DNA of 64,000 nt. It comes from Bacillus velezensis. Lineage in GTDB: Bacteria; Bacillota; Bacilli; Bacillales; Bacillaceae. The translations under genes were made by a program, and so were the position numbers. Below are positions 1 through 10,011 of this stretch, one piece after another. The DNA is taken from contig NZ_LLZC01000019.1 of the NCBI RefSeq assembly GCF_001461825.1, positions 752,947-816,946 of the forward strand, written 5' to 3'. Position 1 is the stretch's first letter; every line of letters starts with the position of its first letter. Under the pieces are notes generated by a model that had not been told where the DNA came from, searched no databases, and saw only the letters and a list, made by a program, of their open reading frames with translations.

Positions 1-17
1 CCTGTTGCCTCCTTCCG
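1..17 (-). promoter_or_regulatory. Ribosome binding site of a gene cut off by the left edge
   Basis: Read on the minus strand, the last bases before the edge are GGAAGGAGGCAACAGG, a strong Shine-Dalgarno sequence with no start codon yet. A minus-strand gene therefore starts just outside the window. In B. subtilis the gene after yhgD is yhgE, a large membrane protein, so that is the likely identity (inference). Confidence 0.6.
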
Positions 18-73
18 CAAACTGACTCATTTGACAAAACGGTCACGGCACCTAAAAAGTGAAGGATCATCTA

Positions 74-646
74 TTATTTAGATAATCCTTGACCAACATA
101 CATTTCCAGCAATTCGGCGATCGTCTCTTTTTCAAGAGGCGGATGGTTTTTTTCCCAGTCAAATATCAGCGCGATGTAGAGCTTGAGCATCACAAAAGCG
201 GTCAGTTCCGGATCACACGGTTTAATGCTTCCGTTTTCAATGGCTGTTTCTATCTTTTCTTTAATGTATGACAGAATGGCCCGCTCCATTTTCGCAATGA
301 CATCCTGAACGGCTATTGTACCAATCTCGGCGTTCTCCTGAAAAATTTTAATAGTCAGCTGGTGTGTTTTTCTGAATTCCAAAATCGCGACAAGCGCCCG
401 GTGGACATTTTCGTGAAATGAAAGCTCCGGTTTCATCGCTTCGTCTGCGTGTTCCTTCATTTCTCTTAAAATAGTGGTGAAAATATCATCAAACAGTTCT
501 TCTTTGTTTTTGAAAAACGTGTAGATGGTTCCCTTCCCCACATTTGCAAGCTTTGCCACCAGATCCATTGTCGTTGCTTTGTAGCCGAATTGTGTAAAAG
601 ACTTCGTTGCCGCTTCCAGAATGAGCTTTTTCCGATCGACGGACAT
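74..646 (-). CDS. yhgD: TetR-family transcriptional regulator YhgD
   Basis: This 190-residue protein has an N-terminal TetR helix-turn-helix (about residues 8-55: ILEAATKSF, then TTMDLVAKLANVGKGTIYTF) followed by an all-helical ligand-binding domain. The ATG at 646 is preferred to the GTG three codons upstream because GAGGTGGG lies 6-7 bases before it. It follows hemY but is separated from it by a terminator, so it probably has its own promoter. It likely controls itself and the gene beyond the left edge. Two TGAC..GTCA elements, at 32-45 and 666-688, are candidate operators. The ligand is unknown. Confidence 0.85.
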   Translation of the reverse strand: MSVDRKKLILEAATKSFTQFGYKATTMDLVAKLANVGKGTIYTFFKNKEELFDDIFTTILREMKEHADEAMKPELSFHENVHRALVAILEFRKTHQLTIKIFQENAEIGTIAVQDVIAKMERAILSYIKEKIETAIENGSIKPCDPELTAFVMLKLYIALIFDWEKNHPPLEKETIAELLEMYVGQGLSK

Positions 647-665
647 GTTTCCCACCTCGTTAAAT

Positions 666-688
666 TGACCGTTTGAACGTTTTAGTCA
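666..688. promoter_or_regulatory. Candidate YhgD operator
   Basis: TGAC and GTCA half-sites lie 15 bases apart just upstream of yhgD, with CCGTTTGAACG inside. A related element (TGACAAAACGGTCA, 32-45; TGACCGTTTT when read on the minus strand) sits upstream of the next gene in the unit. Sharing of TGACCGTTT between the two suggests a common operator; this is inference. Confidence 0.3.
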
Positions 689-779
689 TTTTGTACATAA
701 GATAACTTATCACAGTCGCAAAGAAGATTCAAATGTTTTTTCTCTTTATTGGTGTTCCCTTTACAGAACGGGAACATGC

Positions 780-809
780 AAAAAAACCTCCGTTTTACGA
801 TAACGGAGG
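780..809 (-). terminator. Rho-independent terminator of the hemEHY unit
   Basis: An eight-pair stem, CCTCCGTT/AACGGAGG with a 7-base loop, is followed on the minus strand by seven Ts. It overlaps the last codons of hemY, so the haem operon can end here and yhgD can be expressed separately. Confidence 0.85.
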
Positions 810-2228
810 CTGGTACGTTTCAAATAAATAAGCCAGTGAATCATATACGGCGGCTTTTCCCTGGTCGATACAGTCGGGGATGCCCACCCCTTCGAAAGAT
901 GCGCCCGTCGCGTATACGCCCGGATAGGAAGCTTTCAGCGCATCTCTGAACTCTTTGATGCGCTCCTTATGGCCGACATGGTATTGCGGCATGCTTTCGT
1001 TCCAGCGGGTCACACAGGTCATTTCCGGTTCGCCATTCATTTTCATTACTTTTTTCAAATCTTCCATTACGATTTTAATGATCTCGTTATCTGAAAGATC
1101 TACGATGGATTCATCTCCGGCCTTTCCGACGTACGCCCTGAGAAGCGTTTTGCCCTCCGGCGCCGCGTGCGGCCATTTTTTATTCGTCCATGTGCAGGCC
1201 GTGATGGAGAAGTCGCTGTTTCTTGAGATTACGAATCCCGTACCTTCATGCTCCATCTTGACGGCTCCCTCAGGAAAACCTAAGGCGACGTTGGCAACGG
1301 ACGTAGAATGCATGTCTTTGAGACATGAAACCGCCGGCAGATCAGAAAGCATTTTCGCCGCGGCTTTATGCGGGGCTGTTACTATGCATCCTTCCGCATA
1401 GAGCACTTTGCCGTTATCAAGCGTCACGGAATATCCTTTCTCCTCGCGGCCGATATGGGTGACTTTCGTTCCTTTCATCACCTTTGTCAGCGTAAGCTGC
1501 TTTTCCAGCTCCTCCACCAACGTTTGAAGCCCTGTCGTCAGCGTTAAAAACTGGCCCTGCTTTTTGGCCGTCAGCTGCTGTCCCGAAGGCTGCGGACGCG
1601 ATTTTTTCATACCGAGAATCAGGCTTCTGTGCTTTTGCTCAGTCTGATAGAATTGCGGAAACGTGGACATGAGGCTCAGCTTATCAATATCTCCGGCATA
1701 AATCCCTGATAAAAGCGGTTCTATTAAATTCTCAACGACTTCGTCACCGACGCGTCTGCGGAAAAATTCCCCCAGAGACTGATCTTCCTTCGGTTTGCTC
1801 GCAGGCAGGACAAAGTCAAGCGCCGCCCGCGCCTTTCCGGGAACAGAAAATAAACCGGTGGAGATGAACGGAGCGATTTTGGTCGGAATGCCCATCACCG
1901 CGCCCTTCGGCATCGGATGAAGCGTCTCGTTGACGAGCACGTAAGACTGTCCGGTCGCATTGTTGACGAGCAGATGCTCAAGCCCCAAATCCTTGACGAG
2001 CTGCGGCGCGCTTTTTTTCCTTTCCAAAAAAGAATCCGGCCCCCGCTCAATGATGTAGCCGTCTTTATGCGCCGTCTGAATTTTGCCGCCGGCTCTCGGG
2101 CCCGCTTCGATCAGGGTGACCTCAAGCGGCAGCTGTTTTTCTTTGATTTCTTTTTCCATGTAGAAGGCGGCGGCTAATCCCGTTATGCCGCCGCCGATGA
2201 TGACCAGATGTTTTTTATCGCCACTCAT
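795..2228 (-). CDS. hemY: Coproporphyrinogen III oxidase (HemY/CgoX)
   Basis: This FAD enzyme oxidises coproporphyrinogen III to coproporphyrin III in the Gram-positive, coproporphyrin-dependent haem pathway; the family was formerly called protoporphyrinogen oxidase. The N-terminus carries the dinucleotide-binding glycine motif VIIGGGITGLAAAF (residues 9-22), then EAGPRAGGKI. The C-terminus has the FAD-contacting ATGASFEGVGIPDCI. The length, 477 residues, is typical. It lies 27 bp after hemH, in the order hemE-hemH-hemY. GAAGGCG precedes the ATG. Confidence 0.95.
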   Translation of the reverse strand: MSGDKKHLVIIGGGITGLAAAFYMEKEIKEKQLPLEVTLIEAGPRAGGKIQTAHKDGYIIERGPDSFLERKKSAPQLVKDLGLEHLLVNNATGQSYVLVNETLHPMPKGAVMGIPTKIAPFISTGLFSVPGKARAALDFVLPASKPKEDQSLGEFFRRRVGDEVVENLIEPLLSGIYAGDIDKLSLMSTFPQFYQTEQKHRSLILGMKKSRPQPSGQQLTAKKQGQFLTLTTGLQTLVEELEKQLTLTKVMKGTKVTHIGREEKGYSVTLDNGKVLYAEGCIVTAPHKAAAKMLSDLPAVSCLKDMHSTSVANVALGFPEGAVKMEHEGTGFVISRNSDFSITACTWTNKKWPHAAPEGKTLLRAYVGKAGDESIVDLSDNEIIKIVMEDLKKVMKMNGEPEMTCVTRWNESMPQYHVGHKERIKEFRDALKASYPGVYATGASFEGVGIPDCIDQGKAAVYDSLAYLFETYQPPLS

Positions 2229-2255
2229 TTTTATCGCCTTCTTTACCGTTTAATT

Positions 2256-3191
2256 CTACTTGTCCAGCTCTTTCAGCACGACCGCTGCAAGCGCGTCGAT
2301 AAATTCAGGCTGTGCGTTCGGCATGGCCGGACGATAGTAGCTTGCGCCGACTTCTTCGGTCACAGCTTTGCATTCATAATCATTATCGTAAAGCACCTCT
2401 AAATGATCGGCAACGAAGCCTGCAGGCACGTATACAAATGCCTTATAAGGATGCTTTTGATTCAGCTCGCGCGTAAGATCCTGCACATCCGGCCCGAGCC
2501 ACGGATCAGGGGTGTTCCCTTCGCTTTGCCAGCCGACTGCGTAATCGGTAATTCCGGCGCCTTCGGCAATCAGTTTTGCGGATTCCTCCAGCTGGTCAGG
2601 ATACGGATCGCCGTATTCTTTAATTTTTTCAGGAAGGCTGTGCGCTGAGACGATCAGCATCGCGTCATCCCGTTCTTCTTTCGGCATTGATTCATACGTT
2701 TTCTTCACCTGGCCGACCCAATAATCAACGAATTTCGGTTCATCATACCAGCTTTCAACGGACTTGATGGTCAAGCCGCCGAGCTTCTCCGCTTCTTCTT
2801 TCGCGCGTTTGTTGTATGACTGGACGCTGAATGTTGAAAAATGAGGGGCGAGCACAAGGCTGACAGCTTCTGTAATGCCGTCTTTATGCATGTCCGCCAC
2901 CGCGTCTTCAATAAACGGTTCAATATGTTTTAATCCGATATACACTTTGAATGTTACATCATCCTGGATTTCATTTAAACGCTGTGCGAGCTTCTCCGCC
3001 TGCTCCTGCGTGATTTTCGCCAGCGGAGAAATGCCTCCGATCGCTTCATATCTGTCTTTTAAATCTTGAAGCATATGAGGCTCCGGCTTTCTTCCGCGTC
3101 TGATATGCGTATAATAACGTTCTATGTCCTCTTCTTTGTAAGGCGTTCCGTAAGCCATGACAAGAAGTCCCATTTTCTTTTTGCTGCTCAT
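2256..3191 (-). CDS. hemH: Coproporphyrin III ferrochelatase (HemH/CpfC)
   Basis: This cytosolic enzyme inserts Fe2+ into coproporphyrin III. Visible family marks are the N-terminal [10 protein letters not shown], the metal-binding His in [13 protein letters not shown] (about residue 183), SAHSLPEKI and the Glu of [11 protein letters not shown] (about residue 264). At 311 residues it has the usual size. The start is the ATG at 3191 (MSSKKKMG), 8 bases after AAGAGGTG; the upstream in-frame GTG lies inside that ribosome site. It is the middle gene of the haem operon. Confidence 0.95.
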   Translation of the reverse strand: MSSKKKMGLLVMAYGTPYKEEDIERYYTHIRRGRKPEPHMLQDLKDRYEAIGGISPLAKITQEQAEKLAQRLNEIQDDVTFKVYIGLKHIEPFIEDAVADMHKDGITEAVSLVLAPHFSTFSVQSYNKRAKEEAEKLGGLTIKSVESWYDEPKFVDYWVGQVKKTYESMPKEERDDAMLIVSAHSLPEKIKEYGDPYPDQLEESAKLIAEGAGITDYAVGWQSEGNTPDPWLGPDVQDLTRELNQKHPYKAFVYVPAGFVADHLEVLYDNDYECKAVTEEVGASYYRPAMPNAQPEFIDALAAVVLKELDK

Positions 3192-3266
3192 TTTGTTAAA
3201 CACCTCTTTTGATGGTCTGTCTACCTTGATTTTGACAGGAAAATCTACTTATAACCAACGATCTGC

Positions 3267-4328
3267 TCAGGAAGATTGTTCCGTTTTTTTGGCAGCGGAA
3301 TATTCATGTACAAACGCCGTCAGCTTTTTCAGCGTTTCCGGATTGACATCAGGGAATACGCCGTGCCCTAAATTGAAAATAAACCCGTCCGCTTTCATGC
3401 CTTGATCAAGTATCGCTTTCGCTTTTTTCTCGATGACTTCCCAAGGCGCAAGAAGAAGCGACGGATCAAGATTGCCCTGAACCGTTTTTGTAATGCCTTG
3501 TTTTCTGGCGTCATCTATGCCGAGTCTCCAATCAAGACCGACGACATCAAGAGGAAGGTCATGCCAATCCCCGGCCAGATGGCTTGCGCCTACGCCGAAC
3601 ATGATCAGCGGAACTTGCTCTGCAGAAAGCTCCCGGAAAATTCTGTCCATCACCGGTTTTATAAACTGCCGGTAATCTTCGCGGTTCAGCGCGCCGACCC
3701 ATGAATCAAAAATCTGAATGGCTTTTGCGCCGGCGTTAATCTGCGCTTTTGCATAAACGATAATCATGTCCGCGAGCTTGTCCATCAGCATTTGCCACGC
3801 TTGCGGCATACTGTGCATAAACGCTTTTGTTTTGTTGTAATTTTTAGAAGGCCCGCCTTCAATCATATAACTGGCCAGCGTAAAAGGCGCTCCCGAAAAA
3901 CCGATGAGCGGAACATTCAGCTGTTCGTTTACGAGTAATCGGATCGTTTCCAGCACGTAAGGAACATCCTGTTCGGGATTCAGTTCGCCGAGCTTTTCAA
4001 TATCCGCAGCAGAGCGCACCGGCTGATCGATCACCGGGCCGATTCCGTTTTTTATTTCAACATCCACTCCGATATAAGGAAGCGGCGTCATAATGTCTTT
4101 ATATAAAATGGCAGCGTCCACTCCGTACTGCTCGACCGGGAGCCTCGTCACATACGCGCACAGCTCGGGCTGATGCGTAATTTCGACTAAGCCGTACTTT
4201 TCCTTCAGCTTGCGGTATTCCGGCTGCGACCTCCCCGCCTGTCTCATGTACCAGACAGGGACGTGATTTGTCTTTTCTCCCCGTGCCGCTTTTAAAAACG
4301 TATCATTAAACGCTTCTCGTTTACTCAT
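3267..4328 (-). CDS. hemE: Uroporphyrinogen III decarboxylase
   Basis: HemE removes four carboxyl groups from uroporphyrinogen III to give coproporphyrinogen III. The signature [16 protein letters not shown] near the N-terminus holds the substrate-contacting Arg residues; [12 protein letters not shown] and NLGHGVFP are also typical. I start it at the ATG at 4328 (MSKREAFND, 353 residues, the family length), preceded by AAAGGTGG. An in-frame extension of 17 residues to 4379 is possible but would place that ribosome site inside the gene. It is the first haem gene after pbpF. Confidence 0.95.
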   Translation of the reverse strand: MSKREAFNDTFLKAARGEKTNHVPVWYMRQAGRSQPEYRKLKEKYGLVEITHQPELCAYVTRLPVEQYGVDAAILYKDIMTPLPYIGVDVEIKNGIGPVIDQPVRSAADIEKLGELNPEQDVPYVLETIRLLVNEQLNVPLIGFSGAPFTLASYMIEGGPSKNYNKTKAFMHSMPQAWQMLMDKLADMIIVYAKAQINAGAKAIQIFDSWVGALNREDYRQFIKPVMDRIFRELSAEQVPLIMFGVGASHLAGDWHDLPLDVVGLDWRLGIDDARKQGITKTVQGNLDPSLLLAPWEVIEKKAKAILDQGMKADGFIFNLGHGVFPDVNPETLKKLTAFVHEYSAAKKTEQSS

Positions 4329-4451
4329 CTGAATTTCCACCTTTCCTCCTGCAACCATACGTTCGTGTTCTTCGCCCATTACACTATACCTTGTTTTTTC
4401 AAAAGCGTATAGAATTGAGGCTTAATGTTCAAAAAATCGCCGAATTCATGA

Positions 4452-6593
4452 TTAAGAAGAAAAAAGCTTCGGCTGAACGTATTCCGTTCCCTCTCCTTCT
4501 TGATCCGTCTGTGAATTATATGGAACGACTTTGTATGAAGCCCCTGAAAACAGATTGGCGTACGGTATGTCAAAGCTGCCTTTTCCTTTCACTGAATCCA
4601 GAAGCTTGTCTTTTCCGTCTTTCTTCTCATATATTCGGTAAACAACCCGATCATCCTTTTGAATATCCCATTTTAATTGAACCGTAATCAGTCCCATCGC
4701 CTTAAATGTATAACGGGCCGACAGGGACTTTACCGCCTCCAGCTCAATCGGGCTGCCCAGTTCCTTCACATTTTCAGGCTTTTTGAATGTCCGGCCGTTT
4801 TCCCCCGCTTTTGTAACGATATCTTTAAAGAGTCTGACCGGGTATTGGCTTCCGCCTTTCAGGTAATGGGTTTTATCCGTTTTGTCATAGCCCATCCAGA
4901 CGGCTCCCGTCAGTCCGGGAGTGTATCCCGCAAACCAGGCGTCCTTTGTCGCGCCGGGGACGCCGGTAAATGTGGTCGTGCCGGTTTTCCCCGCCAGGTC
5001 ACCTTGATAGCTGCCTTGTGAAGCGGTTCCTTCTTTTACGACCTGCTGAAGCATTCTCGTCATATTCCATGCCGTCTGTCCGCTGAAGACGCGCGTTTTG
5101 CCGTTTTTAGGCCCGGACAACGTTTCTCCGTCTTCGTCCGTGATTTTCTCTATAAAAAATGGCTTCGTATACATTCCGCTTGCCGCAAAGGTATGATAAG
5201 CTCCGGCAAGCTGAAGCGGGGTGACGCCTTCAGACAGACCGCCCAGCGCAATCGCGAGTCCGTTGTCAGAAATGTTCATACCGTTTTTCTCAAGATACGA
5301 TTTTCCCGTATCTACGCCGATCTGCTTCAATGTCCAGACAGCGGGCGCATTTATGCTGTAAGTGATCGCATCCTGCATCGTCACTTCCCCCTTGTACTGT
5401 CCGTCATAATTTTTCGGTTCATACCCGTCGTAGGACGTGAGTTTGTCTTGGAGAAGCGAATACGGTTTGAACTTGTCTTCCTGCATGGCGGGACCGTATA
5501 CGGCAATCGGCTTAAACGTTGAGCCCGGCTGCCGCTTCGCCGTAACCCTGTTGTATCCTTTTGTCACGTAGTCGCGTCCGCCGACCGCCGCGCGCACGCC
5601 TCCGGTTTTATTATCAATAAAGACGGCGCTTCCCTCTGCCGCTTGATCCGTCCCCGGAAAATAGCCGCTTTCCTTCATGAGGGTGTATGCCGTTTTCTGC
5701 AGCTTGGAATCAAGTGACGTCCGGATCGTATAGCCGCCTTGAAGCAGCTGTTCACCCGACATCGAATAACGGGATTCCGCCTCCTTGATGACAAGATCGA
5801 TATAACTGTCAAACCAAGGCGTTTCTGATGTTTTCTTGACATGAAGCCCCAATGTCCGGCCCTGGGCTCTGACGGCTTCCTTGGCGCTGATATAGCCTTG
5901 GTCGTTCATCATTGCAAGAATCGTATCGCGGCGTTCTTTATTTTTATCCGGATGCTGAATCGGCGAATAAAGAGATGGCGCCTTCGGAATCGCTGCCAGA
6001 ACGGCTCCTTCCGCAACGGTTAAATCTTTTACTTCTTTATTAAAGTAGTAGTGGGACGCGGCTTGAATGCCGTAAACGCCATGGCCGAAATAAAGCTGGT
6101 TCAGGTACATTTCAAGCAGCTTGTCCTTGCTGTAATCACGCTCAAGATTGATGGCGATAATGACTTCCTTCGTCTTGCGCAAAAATGTTTTATCATGAGT
6201 CAGAAAAATGTTTTTCGCCAGCTGCTGGGTGATCGTGCTTCCGCCTTCCACCTTGCCGCCTGCTAAAACATCCCGGAACACCGCCCGGCCGACAGACTTC
6301 ACATCAATGCCGTGATGTTCGTAAAACCGTTTATCTTCAACGGCGATAAAGGCATCTCTCACATCTTCCGGAACCTGCTGAATGGATACCGGCTCGCGAT
6401 TTTCCGTATAGAGGCTCGCGATTTTATCACCGTTTTGATCGACGATTTTTGAAGATGCGTGCAGTATTAATTTCTTTTCATCGATGACATAATGGCCGAG
6501 AAATATAATGATAATGTATCCGATTAACGCGAGAAAAGCGGTTGCCGCCGCAATTACAGCCGGAATAAAGAATCTTTTTTTCTTTTTCAGCAT
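4452..6593 (-). CDS. pbpF: Class A penicillin-binding protein 2c (PbpF)
   Basis: This bifunctional peptidoglycan synthase has 713 residues. A single membrane anchor (about residues 9-33) is followed by a GT51 glycosyltransferase domain with EDKRFYEHHGID and GGSTITQQLAKN. The transpeptidase domain carries the serine motif STFK, SIN and KTGTT. A C-terminal fibronectin-like segment follows. In B. subtilis PbpF is made in the forespore, and a sigma-G-like promoter is visible upstream. It lies divergent to hmoB and upstream of hemE in the same direction. Confidence 0.95.
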   Translation of the reverse strand: MLKKKKRFFIPAVIAAATAFLALIGYIIIIFLGHYVIDEKKLILHASSKIVDQNGDKIASLYTENREPVSIQQVPEDVRDAFIAVEDKRFYEHHGIDVKSVGRAVFRDVLAGGKVEGGSTITQQLAKNIFLTHDKTFLRKTKEVIIAINLERDYSKDKLLEMYLNQLYFGHGVYGIQAASHYYFNKEVKDLTVAEGAVLAAIPKAPSLYSPIQHPDKNKERRDTILAMMNDQGYISAKEAVRAQGRTLGLHVKKTSETPWFDSYIDLVIKEAESRYSMSGEQLLQGGYTIRTSLDSKLQKTAYTLMKESGYFPGTDQAAEGSAVFIDNKTGGVRAAVGGRDYVTKGYNRVTAKRQPGSTFKPIAVYGPAMQEDKFKPYSLLQDKLTSYDGYEPKNYDGQYKGEVTMQDAITYSINAPAVWTLKQIGVDTGKSYLEKNGMNISDNGLAIALGGLSEGVTPLQLAGAYHTFAASGMYTKPFFIEKITDEDGETLSGPKNGKTRVFSGQTAWNMTRMLQQVVKEGTASQGSYQGDLAGKTGTTTFTGVPGATKDAWFAGYTPGLTGAVWMGYDKTDKTHYLKGGSQYPVRLFKDIVTKAGENGRTFKKPENVKELGSPIELEAVKSLSARYTFKAMGLITVQLKWDIQKDDRVVYRIYEKKDGKDKLLDSVKGKGSFDIPYANLFSGASYKVVPYNSQTDQEGEGTEYVQPKLFSS

Positions 6594-6618
6594 AAGTCAC
6601 CTCGCCTTTCTTAACTTG

Positions 6619-6649
6619 TAGTATGGGAAATATTGTTTCGAATTATGTC
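6619..6649 (-). promoter_or_regulatory. Sigma-G-type promoter of pbpF
   Basis: On the minus strand GACATA (6644-6649) and CATACTA (6619-6625) are separated by 18 bases. CATACTA matches the sigma-G/F -10 pattern CATNHTA, and CATA matches the core of the -35. It lies 26 bases before pbpF, in agreement with the known forespore expression of this gene. Confidence 0.6.
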
Positions 6650-6688
6650 AGAATGAGTCGCCAATAGAAACTTATACCACTCTTTTGA

Positions 6689-7216
<528 letters not shown>

Positions 7217-7245
7217 AAAACCGCCGGAGATTCTCCGGCTTTTTT
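7217..7245 (+). terminator. Terminator after hmoB
   Basis: The inverted repeat GCCGGAGATTCTCCGGC is followed by six Ts directly after the hmoB stop codon. Confidence 0.85.
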
Positions 7246-7334
7246 AATGTCCCGATTTTACGCTTCGTTCTTTGCACCTTCCGCCCGCCTATGAATAACC
7301 TGTAGCAATCCTATTTATAAACGGAGTGGTTCAA

Positions 7335-8720
7335 TTGGGGATCGGCGTCTACTCGGTACATCTGCTTTATGTTGCTTTTATCGCGGCCATTATCGTTTTT
7401 ATGCTTCTCAGAAAAGATACAACCTTTATTTCACTCGCCGGCATTTTTGTGATTGCGCTATGGACGACGCATTCATTCTCCGCTTCGGTCAGCAGCCTGT
7501 TTCACAGCTTCACGTATGCCGCCGGAGAATTGCTGCCGACGATTTTTATCATTTGTTTTATCGTGGCGATGAGCGGCCTCTTGACCGAAACCGGTATTAA
7601 TGAAGCGATGATTTCTCCGTTTGCAAAGCTGATGAAAGGGCCGGCTGTCGCGTATTGGGTTATCGGCTGTCTGATGTTTGCCATCTCTCTTTTTTTCTGG
7701 CCGTCACCAGGGGTGGCGCTGATCGGCGCTGTGCTGCTTCCCGCAGCGATCCGGGCGGGCCTTTCTCCGATCGCCGCGGCTATGGCGATGAACCTGTTCG
7801 GCCACGGATTCGCTTTATCGGGGGATTACGTCATTCAGGCGGCCCCGAAATTAACGGCCGATGCCGCGGGCATTCCCGTGGGCGATGTCATGCAGGCAAG
7901 TATTCCGCTCGTTTTGATCATGGGGTTAACGACGACAATCACCGCTTTCTTCCTCATCATGCGGGATCGAAAAAAAACGAAGGCCCCCCTCTCCTTGGAC
8001 AGCTCCGGTTCTTTGGACACAAGTATGTATCTGCCGAAAAAACTCAGGGTGATCCTGGCGGTTTTCATTCCGCTTGTTTTTCTCGCCGATATTATCTGCA
8101 TGATCGTATACCGTCTGCAGGGAAACGAGGCGACGGCACTCGTCGGAGGAACCGCGATCGGCATTCTCCTGATCGTTCATTTCATTGTATATAAAGAGCG
8201 GCATTTAGAAAAGATCACCGAGTATTTTATCGGCGGTTTTCAATTCGGCTTTAAAGTATTCGGCCCCGTCATTCCGATCGCGGCCTTCTTTTATCTCGGT
8301 GACGCGGGGTTTAAAAGTATTTTGAACACCCCGCTGCCGAAAGGATCTGCGGGGATCGTCAATGACCTCGGATTGGCCCTGTCCCATTCTTTTCCGATGT
8401 CCGGAGAATTCGCCGGCATCGCCCTGGCAGCAGTCGGTGCGATTACCGGGCTCGACGGGTCAGGGTTTTCCGGTATATCTCTTGCAGGCTCGATGGCAAA
8501 GCTGTTTTCCGCCGCGCTTCATACGGACCCGGCCGTTTTAACGGCGTTGGGCCAGATTTCAGCGATCTGGGTCGGGGGCGGAACATTGGTCCCTTGGGCA
8601 CTGATCCCCGCTGCGGCTATTTGTAAAGTTGATCCGTTTGAGCTTGCCAGGAAAAACTTTATCCCGGTTGCGGCCGGGCTAGTCGTCACAACGATGGCCG
8701 CCATCATCATTCTCCCGTAG
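7335..8720 (+). CDS. yhfA: Multi-spanning membrane transporter YhfA
   Basis: The product is a hydrophobic protein of about 461 residues with roughly a dozen membrane segments. It resembles bacterial ion/organic-acid symporters such as the gluconate/citrate permease types. Repeated motifs such as FFWPSPGVALIGAVLLPAA and VTGLDGSGFSGISL style segments occur in both halves. I prefer the TTG at 7335 because CGGAGTGG ends 6 bases before it; the alternative GTG at 7326 overlaps that site. Its substrate is not known. It precedes the amidohydrolase gene yhaA on the same strand and may be co-transcribed. Confidence 0.8.
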   Translation: MGIGVYSVHLLYVAFIAAIIVFMLLRKDTTFISLAGIFVIALWTTHSFSASVSSLFHSFTYAAGELLPTIFIICFIVAMSGLLTETGINEAMISPFAKLMKGPAVAYWVIGCLMFAISLFFWPSPGVALIGAVLLPAAIRAGLSPIAAAMAMNLFGHGFALSGDYVIQAAPKLTADAAGIPVGDVMQASIPLVLIMGLTTTITAFFLIMRDRKKTKAPLSLDSSGSLDTSMYLPKKLRVILAVFIPLVFLADIICMIVYRLQGNEATALVGGTAIGILLIVHFIVYKERHLEKITEYFIGGFQFGFKVFGPVIPIAAFFYLGDAGFKSILNTPLPKGSAGIVNDLGLALSHSFPMSGEFAGIALAAVGAITGLDGSGFSGISLAGSMAKLFSAALHTDPAVLTALGQISAIWVGGGTLVPWALIPAAAICKVDPFELARKNFIPVAAGLVVTTMAAIIILP

Positions 8721-8789
8721 CAAAAGGATTGAAATCTTCTGACATTTTCTATACAATCATGGGAAAAGCAGACGAGGGGGGCATCGCTT

Positions 8790-9977
8790 TTGACGTTAAC
8801 GACACTTCAAAAAAGCTTAAACGCTCAGCTTGACGGGCTGTATGAGGAAATGGTTGAAATCAGGCGTCACCTTCACATGAATCCCGAGCCATCCTTTAAG
8901 GAGAAAAAAACACCGGCGTTCATCGCCTCATTTTATGAAAAGCTCGGCGTCCCCATCCGGACGAATGTCGGGGGCAACGGTGTCACAGCCTATATTGAAG
9001 GCGGTGAACCGGGACCGGCCGTGGCACTCAGAGCTGATTTTGACGCTCTGCCGATACAGGATGAAAAAGATGTGCCCTATGCTTCACAAATTCCCGGCGT
9101 CATGCACGCCTGCGGGCACGACGGCCATACGGCGGCTCTGCTTGCGGTCGGAAAAGTGCTGTACCGCAACCGGGAAAAACTGAAAGGGTCATTTGTGATG
9201 ATCCATCAGCACGCTGAGGAATTATCTCCCGGCGGAGCACAAGCAATGATTGAGGATGGCTGCCTCGAACATGTCGATGCCATTTTCGGCACACACCTTT
9301 GGGCGACTGAACCCGTCGGGACGGTCTTATGCCGCCCGGGCGCAGTGATGGCCGCCGCTGACGGCTTTACGATTAAAGTCATCGGCAAAGGCGGCCACGG
9401 CGCGATTCCTCACGATACGAAGGACGCCGTTTTAATCGGCTCACAAATCGTCACGGCTCTTCAGCATATCGTCAGCCGGCGGGTAAATCCGGTGCAGCCG
9501 GCCGTCATCTCAGCCGGCTCATTCATCGCTGAAAATCCGTTTAATGCGATTGCCGATCAGGCAGTCATATCAGGTACCGTCCGCTCGTTTGACGAAAGTG
9601 TGCGCAGCCTGCTCGAAGCAGAAATAGAAGCCGTCGTAAAAGGAATCTGTTCCATGCACTCCGCTTCCTATGAATATCGTTTCAAGCGCGGTTATCCCGC
9701 CGTCGTTAATCATCCTGAGGAAGCGGCGCACGCTGCGGCAGCCGCAGCGGAAACAGACGGCGTCACGAAGGTCGTTGAAGGAGAGCCGCAGATGGCCGGA
9801 GAGGATTTTTCCTATTATCTGCAGCATACAAAAGGCGCATTTTTCTTTACGGGCGCCGCTTTAGAAAACGCGGAAACCATTTATCCTCATCATCATCCGA
9901 AATTTGATTTTAATGAAAAAGCGATGCTGACGGCCGCCAAGGTGCTTATCGGTGCTGCGGTGAGCTACCCCCGCTGA
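8790..9977 (+). CDS. yhaA: M20-family amidohydrolase / N-acyl amino acid hydrolase
   Basis: This 395-residue metal-dependent amidohydrolase belongs to the M20D (IAA-amino acid hydrolase/hippurate hydrolase) type. It shows RRHLHMNPEPSF, the metal-site motifs MHACGHDGHTAAL and HQHAEELSPGGA, the dimerisation-domain IGKGGHGAIPHDTKDA and the late MAGEDFSYY. The start is TTG with AGGGGGG 9 bases upstream. The natural substrate is unknown; relatives remove acyl groups from amino acids. It is convergent with ecsC. Confidence 0.88.
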   Translation: MTLTTLQKSLNAQLDGLYEEMVEIRRHLHMNPEPSFKEKKTPAFIASFYEKLGVPIRTNVGGNGVTAYIEGGEPGPAVALRADFDALPIQDEKDVPYASQIPGVMHACGHDGHTAALLAVGKVLYRNREKLKGSFVMIHQHAEELSPGGAQAMIEDGCLEHVDAIFGTHLWATEPVGTVLCRPGAVMAAADGFTIKVIGKGGHGAIPHDTKDAVLIGSQIVTALQHIVSRRVNPVQPAVISAGSFIAENPFNAIADQAVISGTVRSFDESVRSLLEAEIEAVVKGICSMHSASYEYRFKRGYPAVVNHPEEAAHAAAAAAETDGVTKVVEGEPQMAGEDFSYYLQHTKGAFFFTGAALENAETIYPHHHPKFDFNEKAMLTAAKVLIGAAVSYPR

Positions 9978-9980
9978 CAT

Positions 9981-10011
9981 AAAAAACAGCCGGTACATTA
10001 CGTACCGGCTG
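9981..10011 (-). terminator. Terminator of the ecs operon
   Basis: The stem CAGCCGGTAC/GTACCGGCTG with a 5-base loop is followed on the minus strand by six Ts. It overlaps the ecsC stop codon and lies between the convergent yhaA and ecsC. Confidence 0.8.

Noticed and set aside
4379-4573. 64-codon minus-strand frame between hemE and pbpF
   Set aside because: It overlaps the end of pbpF, has no ribosome site and does not resemble a protein I know; it appears to be chance.
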